Below, piece after piece: positions 48,989-59,492 of a DNA stretch of 64,000 bases (positions within the stretch are counted from its first letter, which is position 1; every line of letters starts with the position of its first letter). The notes below the pieces were generated by a model. The model was not told the DNA's origin, did no database searches, and saw only the letters and a list, made by a program, of their open reading frames with translations. Made by a program: the position numbers and the translations under genes. Source of the DNA: Treponema primitia ZAS-2 (GTDB lineage: Bacteria; Spirochaetota; Spirochaetia; Treponematales; Breznakiellaceae); contig NC_015578.1 in the NCBI RefSeq assembly GCF_000214375.1, forward strand, positions 930,001-994,000. The letters are read 5' to 3'.

Positions 48989-51900
48989 ATGAACTATCAA
49001 AGGCTGTTTACGGAGCCCCGGAGCGGGCCCTATAAAGATATACAATGGGAAAAACGGCGGAGTGAAATCCGCAACCCCGATGGTAAGGCCATCTTCGAAG
49101 AAGATACGGTGATCGTGCCCTCCTTCTGGAGCCAGATCGCCACGGACATTATCGCCCAGAAATACTTCCGCAAGGCCGGGGTCCCGGCGGATAAGGCTTC
49201 GGCGTGGAAGGACTGGGCCGGTGATAGTCCCGGCTTCCCCCTGCCCGAAGACGGCGCGGAACACGACAGCCGCCAGGTTTTCCACCGCCTGGCCTATACC
49301 TGGATGGACTGGGGCAAAAAGAACCGCTACTTTGACAGCGATGAAGATGCTCGTACCTTCTACGATGAAACCTGCTATATGCTGGCCCATCAGTTGGCGG
49401 CCCCGAACAGCCCCCAGTGGTTCAACACCGGGCTTTACGCGGTCTACGGCATAGACGGCCCCGCCCAGGGGCACTACTACTTTGATCCGGAAGATCAAAA
49501 ACTGAAAAAATCCGATAGCGCCTACAAGCGGCCCCAGCCACATGCGTGTTTCATCCTCTCCATCGAGGACGACCTGGTCAATGAAGGGGGCATCATGGAC
49601 CTGGTGACCACCGAGGCCCGGCTTTTTAAGTACGGTTCCGGCACGGGGTCCAACTTTTCCCGGCTCCGGGCGGCGGAGGAGAAGCTCTCCGGCGGCGGGG
49701 TGTCCTCGGGGCTCCTGTCTTTCCTTAAAATCGGGGATCGGTCTGCCTCGGCGATCAAGTCCGGGGGCACCACCCGTAGGGCTGCCAAGATGGTCATCCT
49801 GGATGCGGACCACCCGGATGTGGAGAAGTACGTGGAATGGAAGGCCGGGGAGGAACACAAGGTAGCCTCAATGGTGACCGGATCGGCGGTGGTGAAAAAG
49901 CGCCTGGAAGGCATAAAAAAGGCCCTCTCCGATTTCCGGGGTCCCGATGCGGATGCCTTCAATGCCGAAAAGAACCACGAACTGGCTGCGGCGATCCGCA
50001 ATGCCCTGAACGACAAGATACCCCCCACTTACCTTTACCAGCTTTTGGGGCAGCTTGAGCAGGGCGACCAGGGGGTGAACCCCAAGCTCTTCACCACCGC
50101 TTGGGACGACGAGGCTTACAATACCGTGTCCGGCCAATCCTCCAACAACAGCCTCCGGGTCAGCGATGGCTTTATGCAGGCCGTGACGGAGGATGATGAC
50201 TGGAACCTGGTCAGCCGTACCAGCCGGAAGCCCGTGAAAACCATCAAGGCCCGGCAGCTCTGGGACCAGGTCGCCCGCTCTGCCTGGCAATGCGCCGACC
50301 CCGGTCTCCAGTACCACACCACCATCAACGACTGGCACACCTGCCCGGCGGGCGGGGAAATTCGCGGCTCCAACCCCTGTTCGGAGTATATGTTCCTGGA
50401 CGACACGGCCTGTAACCTGGCGTCGATCAACCTGGCGGCCCTCTATAACCGGGAAACCAGGGAATTTAATGTGGAAGGCTACCTCCACGCCATCCGAATA
50501 TGGACCAGTATTCTGGAAATTTCTGTGGTCATGGCCCAGTTCCCGGCGCCGAAGATCGCCCAGCTTTCCTACGAGTACCGGACCCTGGGGCTGGGCTACG
50601 CCAACCTGGGGACCCTGCTGATGCTCATGGGCCTGGCCTATGACTCCGCGGAAGGCCGTGCCCTGGCCGGGGCCTTTTCGGCCCTCCTCTCCGGTGAAGC
50701 CTACGCCCAGTCAGCCCGTATGGCCGCGAACCTGGGTCCCTTCCTCCATTACGCCGACAACAAGGACGCCATGCTCCGGGTGATCCGCAACCACCGCCGG
50801 GCCGCCTACAATGCCCCTGCCGCAGATTACGAAGTCATCCACACCCCGCCCATGGGCATCGATCCCGCAGCCTGCCCCGTCTATCTTCTGGAAGCCGCCA
50901 AGGCCGCCTGGGACCGCGCCCTGGAATTGGGAAGCGCCCACGGGTTCCGGAATGCCCAGGTCAGCGCCATAGCCCCCACCGGGACCATCGGCCTCCTCAT
51001 GGATTGCGACACCACCGGGGTGGAACCGGACTTTGCCCTGGTCAAGTTCAAAAAACTCGCCGGCGGGGGCTACTTCAAGATTATCAACCAGTCGGTTCCC
51101 CCGGCATTGGAAGCCCTGGGCTACAGTCCCGAGCAGATCGACGGGATCATCGCCTACGCCACGGGTCGGAAAACCCTGTCAGGCGCCCCGGCCATTTCCC
51201 CGGAGGCCTTGACGGAAAAGGGCTTCACCCCGGAAGCCCTGGCCGCCGCAGAGGATGCGGTCAAGACCGCATTGGGCCTGGACGGGGTCTTTAACCCCTG
51301 GATACTGGGAAAAGATTTTGTGGAAAAGACCCTCAAGGTGCCCGAATCGACCTGGTCCCTCCTGGGTTTCAGCCTCCTCAAGCACCTGGGTTTCAGCGAC
51401 GAAGATATCGCCGGGGCGGAACTCTACGCATGCGGGACCATGGGCCTTGAAGGGGCTCCCCATTTGAAGCAGGAGCACCTATCAGTTTTTGACACCGCTA
51501 CCCCTTCGGGCAAAAACGGCCGGCGATCCATACCCTGGACCGCCCACATCGGCATGATGGCCGCCGCCCAGCCCTTCATTTCCGGGGCCATCTCCAAGAC
51601 CATCAACATGCCCAACAACTCAGGCTACGAGGACGTCAAGGGTGCCTATATGCTTTCCTGGAAAAGCGCCCTCAAGGCGGTGGCCCTGTACCGGGATGGC
51701 TCAAAACTCTCCCAGCCCCTGTCCTCCTTTGCCCCGGGCACGGATCCCCTGGCGGATACCATCCTCGCGGTGGAGCGGGGCCTTGAAAACCCGGCCCTGG
51801 CTGAGGAACGCAAATTCCCTGCAGCAGGGGAGGGCGCTTCCGGCAGCCGGAGCAAACGCAAGCCCCTGCCTAATCGCCGGGTAGGCTATACCCAGAAGGC

Positions 51901-52519
51901 AAAGCTCGGCGGCCATTCGATCTTTATCCGCACCGGGGAATACGACGACGGCGCTCTAGGTGAAATTTTCCTGGATATGCACAAAGAAGGCGCCGCCTTC
52001 CGCAGCCTCCTCAACAGTTTTGCTATCGCTGTATCCCTGGGCCTCCAGTACGGGGTGCCCCTGGAAGAATACGTGGACGCCTTCACCTTCAGCCGCTTTG
52101 AGCCCAATGGCATGGTCCAAGGCCACGACTATGTGAAGATGGCCACCAGTGTTATTGATTATATTTTTCGGGACCTGGCCATCAGCTACCTCAAGCGCAC
52201 CGACCTGGGGCAGATCAAGCCAGAAGACATCGATGACAACAACAGTCCTAAAAACGAGGCCCCTGCAAATTCCGCCGGCCGCCATATCAACAGTAAAATT
52301 ATGCGGGGAGCTTCGTCGCAAGCAGCGCACCGGGACAGCCCGGCCAAAGCTGTCGTCCCGGGTCCCAGCCTCCAGGACACCGGAGCTATCAAAATCGCCC
52401 AGGCCCGGATCAAGGGCTACGAAGGCGACCCTTGCCCCACCTGTGGTTCCTTCACCCTGGTCCGCAACGGGACCTGCATGAAGTGCGATACTTGTGGAGG
52501 GACCACCGGCTGTAGCTAA
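48989..52519 (+). CDS. nrdJ: Adenosylcobalamin-dependent (class II) ribonucleotide reductase
   Basis: The 1176-residue enzyme makes deoxyribonucleotides with coenzyme B12 and needs no oxygen. The active-site loop [21 protein letters not shown] carries the conserved Asn, Cys and Glu (around residues 462-466) and a reducible Cys follows. [19 protein letters not shown] and a TSCP-like C-terminal tail with CPTC...[13 protein letters not shown] (thioredoxin-reducible, zinc-ribbon-like) fit the long NrdJ class. GGGAGGG precedes the ATG. I see no cobalamin riboswitch in the 176-bp upstream gap. It may be the main dNTP source. Confidence 0.96.
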   Translation: MNYQRLFTEPRSGPYKDIQWEKRRSEIRNPDGKAIFEEDTVIVPSFWSQIATDIIAQKYFRKAGVPADKASAWKDWAGDSPGFPLPEDGAEHDSRQVFHRLAYTWMDWGKKNRYFDSDEDARTFYDETCYMLAHQLAAPNSPQWFNTGLYAVYGIDGPAQGHYYFDPEDQKLKKSDSAYKRPQPHACFILSIEDDLVNEGGIMDLVTTEARLFKYGSGTGSNFSRLRAAEEKLSGGGVSSGLLSFLKIGDRSASAIKSGGTTRRAAKMVILDADHPDVEKYVEWKAGEEHKVASMVTGSAVVKKRLEGIKKALSDFRGPDADAFNAEKNHELAAAIRNALNDKIPPTYLYQLLGQLEQGDQGVNPKLFTTAWDDEAYNTVSGQSSNNSLRVSDGFMQAVTEDDDWNLVSRTSRKPVKTIKARQLWDQVARSAWQCADPGLQYHTTINDWHTCPAGGEIRGSNPCSEYMFLDDTACNLASINLAALYNRETREFNVEGYLHAIRIWTSILEISVVMAQFPAPKIAQLSYEYRTLGLGYANLGTLLMLMGLAYDSAEGRALAGAFSALLSGEAYAQSARMAANLGPFLHYADNKDAMLRVIRNHRRAAYNAPAADYEVIHTPPMGIDPAACPVYLLEAAKAAWDRALELGSAHGFRNAQVSAIAPTGTIGLLMDCDTTGVEPDFALVKFKKLAGGGYFKIINQSVPPALEALGYSPEQIDGIIAYATGRKTLSGAPAISPEALTEKGFTPEALAAAEDAVKTALGLDGVFNPWILGKDFVEKTLKVPESTWSLLGFSLLKHLGFSDEDIAGAELYACGTMGLEGAPHLKQEHLSVFDTATPSGKNGRRSIPWTAHIGMMAAAQPFISGAISKTINMPNNSGYEDVKGAYMLSWKSALKAVALYRDGSKLSQPLSSFAPGTDPLADTILAVERGLENPALAEERKFPAAGEGASGSRSKRKPLPNRRVGYTQKAKLGGHSIFIRTGEYDDGALGEIFLDMHKEGAAFRSLLNSFAIAVSLGLQYGVPLEEYVDAFTFSRFEPNGMVQGHDYVKMATSVIDYIFRDLAISYLKRTDLGQIKPEDIDDNNSPKNEAPANSAGRHINSKIMRGASSQAAHRDSPAKAVVPGPSLQDTGAIKIAQARIKGYEGDPCPTCGSFTLVRNGTCMKCDTCGGTTGCS

Positions 52520-52541
52520 ACTGAATCGCTGAAAATCCATC

Positions 52542-52600
52542 TTGACAAGCTGGTAAAACGGTACTAAAATAATACCAGGTATTAAATAATGATTTAATAC
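52542..52600 (+). promoter_or_regulatory. Promoter and operator of the FMN-enzyme gene
   Basis: TTGACA (52542-52547), 17 bp, TAAAAT (52565-52570). Just downstream, GTATTAAAT / ATTTAATAC (52579-52600) is a 9-bp perfect inverted repeat with a 4-bp spacer, in a typical roadblock or repressor position around +2 to +25. Confidence 0.65.
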
Positions 52601-52627
52601 TAATCGGACACTTAAAGGAGAAAGGTG

Positions 52628-53527
52628 ATGGGTGAAGGCGATAAGGTACAAACCTCTGTGGAAACTCTACGGGATTATTTTGATTCCCTCCTGGTGGAAC
52701 TGCGGGTAATTGATTCGGTTGAGGCATCAACCGGAATGACCCTCTATGGACATTCCTTTGCCACCCCTGTAATGGAGGCGGCGTTGTCGGGATTGGATAA
52801 GGTCCGCCCGAACGGCACGGTGGAAGCCGCGAAGGGGGTTGCCGCTGCCGGGGCCGTTATGTGGACCGGAATCGGCAGCGAGGAAGAGTTGGAATCCATC
52901 ATTGCCGCCGGGGCTAAGACCATCAAGATTATTAAACCCTATGCGGATAAGGATTTGATTTTCAAAAAAATCGAACACGCTGAAAAGGCCGGGGCCATAG
53001 CAGTTGGTATGGATATTGACTTTGTATTCGGCGGCAAAAGCAAAAAAGGTTTTGCCATGGAATACCCGGTCAGCCCAAAAACCCTGGATGATGTCAAAAG
53101 TTTTGTTAAGGCAACAAAGCTCCCCTTCATTTTGAAAGGTATCCTGAGCGAAAGGGATGCGGAAAAGGCCCTGGAGGCAGGGGCCGGGGGTATCGTGGTT
53201 TCCCATCATGGTGGCATCGTGGATTGTGCAGTCCCGCCGCTCCAAATACTGCCCCGCATCACAAAGCTTATTAAGCGCAGGATTCCTATTTTTGTAGACT
53301 GCGGAATTACCAGGGGAACCGATGTTTTTAAGGCCCTGGCCCTGGGAGCTACCGCTGTTTCCGTTGGCAAGGTGATAATGCCGGCCCTGAAAAATGACGG
53401 CGCCCCGGGGGTGCAAAAAGTGTTTGAAGAAATAACTGCGGGACTCAATTGGGTTATGAGTTTAACCGGGTCCCGTGACCTTGAGCATATTGATCCCGCA
53501 GTATTATGGAATAAGCTTACGCAGTAA
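52628..53527 (+). CDS. FMN-dependent alpha-hydroxy-acid dehydrogenase-like protein
   Basis: The 299-residue beta/alpha-barrel protein belongs to the FMN-dependent alpha-hydroxy-acid oxidase family (lactate or glycolate oxidation). It has YGHSFATPVMEAALSG early, FILKGILSERDAEKALEAGAGGIVVSHHGG (FMN and substrate loop) and IFVDCGITRGTDVFKALALGATAVSVGKV (FMN phosphate). The family motif SNHGGRQLD reads SHHGGIVDC here: the substrate-binding Arg is missing, and the protein is ~60 residues shorter than lactate oxidase, so the substrate may be different. AGGAG precedes the ATG. It has its own promoter and palindrome. Confidence 0.78.
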   Translation: MGEGDKVQTSVETLRDYFDSLLVELRVIDSVEASTGMTLYGHSFATPVMEAALSGLDKVRPNGTVEAAKGVAAAGAVMWTGIGSEEELESIIAAGAKTIKIIKPYADKDLIFKKIEHAEKAGAIAVGMDIDFVFGGKSKKGFAMEYPVSPKTLDDVKSFVKATKLPFILKGILSERDAEKALEAGAGGIVVSHHGGIVDCAVPPLQILPRITKLIKRRIPIFVDCGITRGTDVFKALALGATAVSVGKVIMPALKNDGAPGVQKVFEEITAGLNWVMSLTGSRDLEHIDPAVLWNKLTQ

Positions 53528-53546
53528 TAGTAATACGATTTGCTGT

Positions 53547-54023
53547 CTAATCCGGGTAGTTCAGGTTTTCCTTGCCCGGGTTTTTCAGCACCGCCGCATA
53601 GCGCCGGGCTTCCCATTTGGCTATGTTCAGGTTCTGCTCCGAATAGTTCCCGCACTCCGCCGGGGCTGCCCCGGGGATATCCCCCTCAAAGGCGATGATC
53701 CAGTCCAGCAATTCCCGGATCAGGGGCAGGACTTTCTGGGAATCCCAGTCCCCTTCAAGGATCACGTAGCAGCCGGTACGGCAGCCCATGGGGCCAAAGT
53801 AGACCGTCTTGGGGGCCCATTCTTTATGGGAGCGCAGGAAGGTCGCGCCCAGATGTTCTATGGTGTGCAGGGCCGGCACGTCGATGACCGGCTCCTTATT
53901 GGGTTCCTTGAACCGCAGGTCGAAGGTGGTCAGAATGGTGCTACCGAATTTGTCCTTTCTGGAAACATACAGACCCGGCTTGAGCCGGAGGTGGTCCACC
54001 TGAAAACTGGCAATTTTTTCCAT
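53547..54023 (-). CDS. luxS: S-ribosylhomocysteine lyase
   Basis: LuxS splits S-ribosylhomocysteine into homocysteine and DPD, the AI-2 precursor. The 158-residue protein has the zinc site His53/His57 in ALHTIEH and Cys124 in PAECGNY, plus the catalytic Cys81 in GPMGCRTGCY. AAGGAG precedes the ATG. It is monocistronic and converges on the FMN-enzyme gene with only a 19-bp gap. It is upstream of, and divergent from, the lipoprotein cassette. Confidence 0.97.
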   Translation of the reverse strand: MEKIASFQVDHLRLKPGLYVSRKDKFGSTILTTFDLRFKEPNKEPVIDVPALHTIEHLGATFLRSHKEWAPKTVYFGPMGCRTGCYVILEGDWDSQKVLPLIRELLDWIIAFEGDIPGAAPAECGNYSEQNLNIAKWEARRYAAVLKNPGKENLNYPD

Positions 54024-54107
54024 GATACGCTCCTTGCTGTAAAATACAGCTATATTTTACAGCAGTTGCTTAAATAATGCTATCCGCCATGGGCAGTCCC
54101 CCTCGCC

Positions 54108-54246
54108 AAAAAAGGGCGCCTGGCGCCGTTACCATAAACGCACGTGTTTTTTGTGTGTAAATTCACGTTTTTCCGGATCTTGTAAAATTGGTAAAATCTT
54201 TCGAAAATTTGTGTAAAAAACGAAAATTTATGATAAAATTCGACTT
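54108..54246 (+). promoter_or_regulatory. Shared upstream region of lipoprotein cassette 1, with tandem repeats
   Basis: AAAAAAGGGCGCCTGGCGC (54108-54126) is identical to 60800-60818 before cassette 2. Then come direct repeats AAACGCACG...TTTGTGTGT (54136-54158) and AAATTCACGTTTTT (from 54159), 23 bp apart, also shared. A candidate -10 TATGAT (54229-54234) lies 12 nt before the ATG, and there is no SD. Confidence 0.7.
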
Positions 54247-56280
54247 ATGAATATAAGGGTGAAGTGCTTTTTTGCCGGTCTCCGGCTCCTTGCGGCGCTC
54301 GTTCTTACGGCGTTGTTTAGCGCCTGTCCCCAGGTGGAGGGTGTAAAGGCTTCCGATAACCGGCTCCTGTCGATTACTGCGTCCCGGGGTGATTTGTCCC
54401 CCTTGTTTAACCCGGATTATACGGATTATGAGCTTTTGGTCCCCTTTGATGCGGAAAGCGTCCGGCTGGAGGCGGTTCCCGGTGACGGAGGCGCCCGGGT
54501 GAGCCCCGGTAGGGTGGTGGAAAAACCCCTCGGCCCGGTGGACACGGTGGTGGTGTTTACCGTATACCCCCAGGACTGGTCGGCGGTCAGAGACTATACG
54601 GTTACGGTCAGGCGGAAAAGCCCGGTTTCCAAAAACACGAACCTGGCCTCGGTGTGGGTAGCGGATAAGGACGGGAACAAATGGCCTTTTTCCGACTATC
54701 ACAATGACAATGATGAACCCCTGGCTTTTTCTCCGGGGCTAACTGCATATACCGTGAAGGTCCCCAATTCCATGGAGCGGATTGCCCTGATCTGCACGCC
54801 AACCAATGAAAACGCCGCTGTAAGTGATACGGGACATTATAAAAAAACCGCTGAATATACCTATACAGAGCTTGCGGTGGGCATTCCTGAGGAGATTAAC
54901 GTTACTGTCACCTCAGAGGACAGGACGGAAACAAAGACCTATACCTTTACCGTCACCAGGGCGGCCCCTGATCCGGGGAACAATCGGCTGCGGAGGCTTT
55001 GGATTAACGGCAAGCTTGCGGCGGATTTTAAAGGCTCGGACGCCGCATATACCGCCAATGTCTCCTGGGCAGATTCAGTAACCCTAAAAGCGGAGGCGGA
55101 AGAACTGGGAGCAAGGATTTATGATAGCACTGATACTGCGATAAACCCGGAAGGCAGCGCTGTAACTGCGGTGCAGGATCTTCCTTTCTCCGGGGCGGGC
55201 GTAATCACCTATACCCTCAGGGTTGCGTCGGTGGACGGATCCGATATGGCTTATACCATAACCCTTACCCGCCTGTCCAAAGATGCCAGCTTGGGCAGTA
55301 TTACGGTGACTGCGACTGCGGCTGGGAGCCTTGAAACCTGGACACCGGCTCTGATCGATTTTCTTCCAACCGATGATAGATCCTGGGCTTACGGCACTGA
55401 AGAAACCCCTTTAATTACCACCCAATCCGCAAACATTACGGTGACCGGGACCCTTCCGACAGGTTCTCTTGCACAGATAAGTTCTCCTTTGGAAAACACC
55501 CTGTCTGAGGGGGTGCATTGCCTGACCCTGACGGTCACCGCCCAGGACACCACGGTCCGTCACACCTACAGTATCTGGCTTGAGCGGCTGCCCGTGGACA
55601 GCAATGCTGATCTGTCGAACCTTCAGGTGCAAGCCGGAGGAATGACCCACACCTTGATCTCATCCTCTCCCTCGCCTGAAACCAATTATTCCCTGTCCAT
55701 ACCGGCGGCAACTGCCGGCGTTACTATTACTGCAACCCCCGCCTCTTCCCTTGCAAAAACCCTGACCGTGAAAGGGAGCAACGTTAGTTTCGGGGCTTCC
55801 CGGAACGTGACTGAAATATCCCCGGGTATAACTACCATTCCTGTGGTGGTTACCGCCCAGGACGGGACCACAAAGACCTATGTGATCACCCTCTACAAGC
55901 CGGGAACTGCGGGCCTCTCCATTACCCTGCTTCTCTCCGATGGGGGTGATTTCATAACTATAGATCGGGACCTGCCGGATTCCAATATATTTATCTATCA
56001 GAATGGCATCGCATCGGGCGCCGGGCATCAGGATCTGCCCAGGACGGTGGAATTTTCCTTCACCGGGGAAACCGGGTATTGGTGGTATGTGGATGGAAAG
56101 AAAAAGGGGAATAATAACGAGTCCCTTCTCATCGACGCCCTTAACTATTCTCTGACAAAACACCGGGTAACCCTGATGGTTCAGCAGGGGGACATTATTA
56201 TTTCCAGAGAAATATTCTTTACCGTTACCATGAATGTTGTGGAGGATGGATTTGATGACTTGCCATCGTATTCTTATTAA
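54247..56280 (+). CDS. Surface lipoprotein with cadherin-like beta-sandwich repeats (cassette 1)
   Basis: The 677-residue protein has a signal sequence ending LTALFSACPQ (lipobox Cys ~28). It is followed by four or five repeats of the cadherin-like beta-sandwich type, each with an L..L.(I/V)..G.L.P.F.P....Y....P pattern and closing (Y)T(I/F)TV.R strands (TYTFTVTRAAPDPGNN, AYTITLTRLSKDAS, TYVITLYKPGTAG). The C-terminal ~100 residues (TGYWWYVDGKKKGNNNESL) form a further sandwich. It is paralogous to the gene at 60978. Adhesion or matrix binding is plausible but unproven. It begins a transcript of three lipoprotein genes. Confidence 0.75.
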   Translation: MNIRVKCFFAGLRLLAALVLTALFSACPQVEGVKASDNRLLSITASRGDLSPLFNPDYTDYELLVPFDAESVRLEAVPGDGGARVSPGRVVEKPLGPVDTVVVFTVYPQDWSAVRDYTVTVRRKSPVSKNTNLASVWVADKDGNKWPFSDYHNDNDEPLAFSPGLTAYTVKVPNSMERIALICTPTNENAAVSDTGHYKKTAEYTYTELAVGIPEEINVTVTSEDRTETKTYTFTVTRAAPDPGNNRLRRLWINGKLAADFKGSDAAYTANVSWADSVTLKAEAEELGARIYDSTDTAINPEGSAVTAVQDLPFSGAGVITYTLRVASVDGSDMAYTITLTRLSKDASLGSITVTATAAGSLETWTPALIDFLPTDDRSWAYGTEETPLITTQSANITVTGTLPTGSLAQISSPLENTLSEGVHCLTLTVTAQDTTVRHTYSIWLERLPVDSNADLSNLQVQAGGMTHTLISSSPSPETNYSLSIPAATAGVTITATPASSLAKTLTVKGSNVSFGASRNVTEISPGITTIPVVVTAQDGTTKTYVITLYKPGTAGLSITLLLSDGGDFITIDRDLPDSNIFIYQNGIASGAGHQDLPRTVEFSFTGETGYWWYVDGKKKGNNNESLLIDALNYSLTKHRVTLMVQQGDIIISREIFFTVTMNVVEDGFDDLPSYSY

Positions 56281-59200
56281 GCTTATACCCTTACTGATAA
56301 TTTCAGCGCTTTTCTTGCCCCGCTGTTCCAACATTTTGGCCTCCCGGGACATTCAGGGTGAAGAAGCCGCCATCCCCCCGGACATGGGCCTGGTCAGGCT
56401 GAACCTGGATAACGGTTCGCCCCTGAACAGAAGTCTGCTGCCTAACCCGGTTTTTGCCTATTACGAACTGGTTTTTACCGATGCGGGGAACAGCGACAAC
56501 AGTATTACTGAGACCATCACCGGTAAAAACACTGCTGTCAGTATAAAAGCGGGGGTATGGAACCTTGCAGTCACCGCCTTTGTAAGGAGGGCGGGGCAAG
56601 ACTTTTCTGCGGCGGCGGGGGAAAGCTCTTCTCCCCTGGTGGTGGAAGCGGGGGGGACTACCAGTGCGGAAATTTTCCTGTATGCCCGCACCGATGGGAA
56701 GGGCAGCTTCTCCTATACCGCCAGCTTTCCCTGGGGATTGGACAAGGCGGAGCTTACCCTTCAGTCCTTTGCTGATCCATCGGTGGAAAAGAAGGTGGAC
56801 CTTCTTGCGTCCCCGGGGCTGACCAATCCCGGTTCCTTTGATGAGCTGCCTTCCGGTTTTTACCTGCTTTTTCTTAGTCTGGAAAAGGATGGGCAGGTCG
56901 CGGGAAAAACCGAAGCGGTCCATATTTATGACAACCTGGATACCCGGGCGGATTATGCCTTTACCGCCTCCGATTTTGCCAAGGCGGCCTTTTTCAGCGG
57001 TACGGTGAGCATGAGTGACGCGCTGTCCGCCGACTATACCATCACCGCTGTCTATCTGTTCAGCTCCGATGGAAATGAGATTTCCTATATGTATGACACT
57101 ACTATTGAATGGCCGGATTGGACCATAAGGGCGCGGGCCTATTCCGGGCCGGCGTACTTTAAGGTAGAGCTTGGTAAGGATACTGATTCTGACGGGAGTC
57201 CTGATATATTCCGCCTGAGCAAATCCCAGCCTATAAACTTGTCCACAGAAGGCAAAAGCGGTATAGTGCTAACGGTTGAGAAGTATGCTATAACCGGGAT
57301 TAGTAGTGTTGTGACGCCGGACCTTACCGAAGCCTTTGAAGGGGATAAAATTACCCTTAATATTGCCCCTGCCACAGGGAAACAGCTTGAAGGGGGTACT
57401 CTGGGCTATACCTACGGCAGCACTACGGTCAAGCTGGATGAATTGGCGGCCGTCCCCTCCTTTACTATGCCCGGAGCGGATATAAGCATTGTTGCGGGAT
57501 TTGAAGATGTCCCTGATGCCGGACTTATTGTGGATGGCGTTCCTGTGACCCCTGCCCCTACTGGCTTGACTACAGCCTTGGCCAATATTGCTACCGATGT
57601 TACAGGTGGTTCATATCCATCTGCTGGCAAGCAGTACACCATCGTTCTTGGGGCTAATGAAGCTATTGGTCCCCAACAGCTTATCTATCCTGGCAAAACT
57701 GTAACCATAACCATTAAAGGCAGCGGAGCGCCCCGCACTGTAAGCCTGTCCACCCCATCAAGCAGCCTTTTTGCCCTGGGAAACGGGGTTACCCTTATCC
57801 TGGATGACAAGATCATCCTGCAAGGTATACACAATAATAATGCTCCATTGGTTGTAGTTAATTCCGGCGCTGTCTTTGAAATGCACGAAAGCACCGGACT
57901 GATAGATAATATCTTTAATGCCACCGGAACACTCGACGGCGGCGGTGGGGTGTATGTAGCTTCCGGCGGTACGTTTACCATGACAGGCGGAACCATTGCC
58001 GATAGCGGCGCTCTTTCCGGCGGCGGCGTGTATGTAGCTTCCGGTGGTAAGTTTGACATGAGTGGCGGGACCATCAGTAGTAATAGTTCTCAACGTGGCG
58101 GCGGCGTGTATGTGGCGTCTGCTGTAACTCCCAGCAGTGGGTTTACCATGACGGGTGGAAGCATATTCGGTAATCATATCAATATATCCAACTTCGGCGG
58201 CGGCGGGGTGTATGTAGCTTCTGGCGGAGAGTTTGTTATGGATGGGGAAAGCACTATCAACGGTAATGGCAACATTTTTGACAATGGTGGCGGGGTGTAT
58301 GTAGCTTCCGGTGGAAAGCTTACCATGAAAGGGAAAAGCAGCATCAGCGGTAATGAAGCCGATGAACGTGGTGGCGGGGTGTATGTAGCTTCCAGCGGAG
58401 AGTTCGTTATGGAGGGTGAAAGTACCATTAGGGGCAATAAGTCTACCGCTGATGGCGGCGGCGGCGGGGTGTATGTTCATTCCGGTGGAGAGTTCGCTAT
58501 GAACGGAGGGATAATCAATAGTAACACTGCCCTTGAAAACGGCGGCGGAGTGTATATGACAGGTGGCGACTTTACCATGAATGGCGGAACCATCAGCGGC
58601 AATACTGCTGCCTCTACCGGCGGCGGAGTGTATATGACAGGTGGCGGCTTTATCATGAATGGCGGAACCATCAGCGGCAATCAAGCCGCCTCTAGCGGCG
58701 GCGGGGTGTCTGTGCCAGGTGGCGTGTTTACCCTGGATGGAGGGACTATCAGCGCCAATACTGTCGACGATGGCTTGAGTGGCGGCTTGGGCGGCGGGGT
58801 GTCTGTGACAACGGGGCTGACGACGTGGGGTAAGTTTGTCATGAAGACAGGAAGCATCGGCGGTAATCAAGCCACATCTAGCGGCGGCGGGGTGTATGTG
58901 AAGGGATTGAATACCGACTTTACCATGGAAGGCGGAACCATCAGCGGTAATACCGCCCCTAATGGCGGCGGGGTATATGCCGGTAGTTGGTTTACCATGG
59001 AGGGGGGAAGTATCAGTGTTAATATCGCCTCCGCTTCCGGCGGCGGGGTATATGTCAAGGAAATCTTCACCTTGACAGGGGGAACCATAACCGGGAATAC
59101 CGCACCCGCAGGCAGCGGGGTGTTTGTAGTATACGACTTTGTTATGGGCGCCGATGCAAGGGTGGCTGCGGATAATCGTGTTTTTATATCAAATAATGTA

Positions 59201-59479
59201 ACGGCTGGTACGGATCCCGGTATTATTGAACTCTCCGGATCCGCTGGGACTGATCCCATAGCCGTAATAGACCTGGACGTTAATTCGGGTTTTGCCGCCG
59301 AGCAATGGGCTGGAAAAACTCTGCTTGAGAGGGGAGGAGGTTTCGGGATGGCAACCCCCCTTCCCCGGAGCCGTTTTATCCTGGGAAATTTTGTTAATCC
59401 CCAGACCCCGTCTGTATCGGTCCCCATCGACCCGGCTCATTATAGTATAGATGCCACCGGGCGTTTGCGGAGACAGTAA
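56255..59479 (+). CDS. Large lipoprotein with parallel beta-helix repeat array (cassette 1)
   Basis: The 1074-residue protein starts at the ATG at 56255 (GGAGG 9 nt upstream), overlapping the previous gene by 26 bp. A signal sequence ends LFLPRCSN. Residues ~25-420 are beta-sandwich domains paralogous to the gene at 62760. Residues ~560-980 are about 15 repeats of the type GGGVYVASGGxFTMxGGTISGNxA, the polymorphic-membrane-protein/right-handed beta-helix pattern found in surface adhesins. At DNA level the repeats are ~70-bp near-identical units (57940-59100). No autotransporter barrel follows, so anchoring is by lipid. Confidence 0.78.
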   Translation: MTCHRILIKLIPLLIISALFLPRCSNILASRDIQGEEAAIPPDMGLVRLNLDNGSPLNRSLLPNPVFAYYELVFTDAGNSDNSITETITGKNTAVSIKAGVWNLAVTAFVRRAGQDFSAAAGESSSPLVVEAGGTTSAEIFLYARTDGKGSFSYTASFPWGLDKAELTLQSFADPSVEKKVDLLASPGLTNPGSFDELPSGFYLLFLSLEKDGQVAGKTEAVHIYDNLDTRADYAFTASDFAKAAFFSGTVSMSDALSADYTITAVYLFSSDGNEISYMYDTTIEWPDWTIRARAYSGPAYFKVELGKDTDSDGSPDIFRLSKSQPINLSTEGKSGIVLTVEKYAITGISSVVTPDLTEAFEGDKITLNIAPATGKQLEGGTLGYTYGSTTVKLDELAAVPSFTMPGADISIVAGFEDVPDAGLIVDGVPVTPAPTGLTTALANIATDVTGGSYPSAGKQYTIVLGANEAIGPQQLIYPGKTVTITIKGSGAPRTVSLSTPSSSLFALGNGVTLILDDKIILQGIHNNNAPLVVVNSGAVFEMHESTGLIDNIFNATGTLDGGGGVYVASGGTFTMTGGTIADSGALSGGGVYVASGGKFDMSGGTISSNSSQRGGGVYVASAVTPSSGFTMTGGSIFGNHINISNFGGGGVYVASGGEFVMDGESTINGNGNIFDNGGGVYVASGGKLTMKGKSSISGNEADERGGGVYVASSGEFVMEGESTIRGNKSTADGGGGGVYVHSGGEFAMNGGIINSNTALENGGGVYMTGGDFTMNGGTISGNTAASTGGGVYMTGGGFIMNGGTISGNQAASSGGGVSVPGGVFTLDGGTISANTVDDGLSGGLGGGVSVTTGLTTWGKFVMKTGSIGGNQATSSGGGVYVKGLNTDFTMEGGTISGNTAPNGGGVYAGSWFTMEGGSISVNIASASGGGVYVKEIFTLTGGTITGNTAPAGSGVFVVYDFVMGADARVAADNRVFISNNVTAGTDPGIIELSGSAGTDPIAVIDLDVNSGFAAEQWAGKTLLERGGGFGMATPLPRSRFILGNFVNPQTPSVSVPIDPAHYSIDATGRLRRQ

Positions 59480-59492
59480 AAGTGAGGCCTTT

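Noticed and set aside
57940-59100. Tandem ~70-bp repeats resembling a CRISPR or satellite
   Set aside because: They are coding repeats of a beta-helix protein and keep the reading frame throughout.
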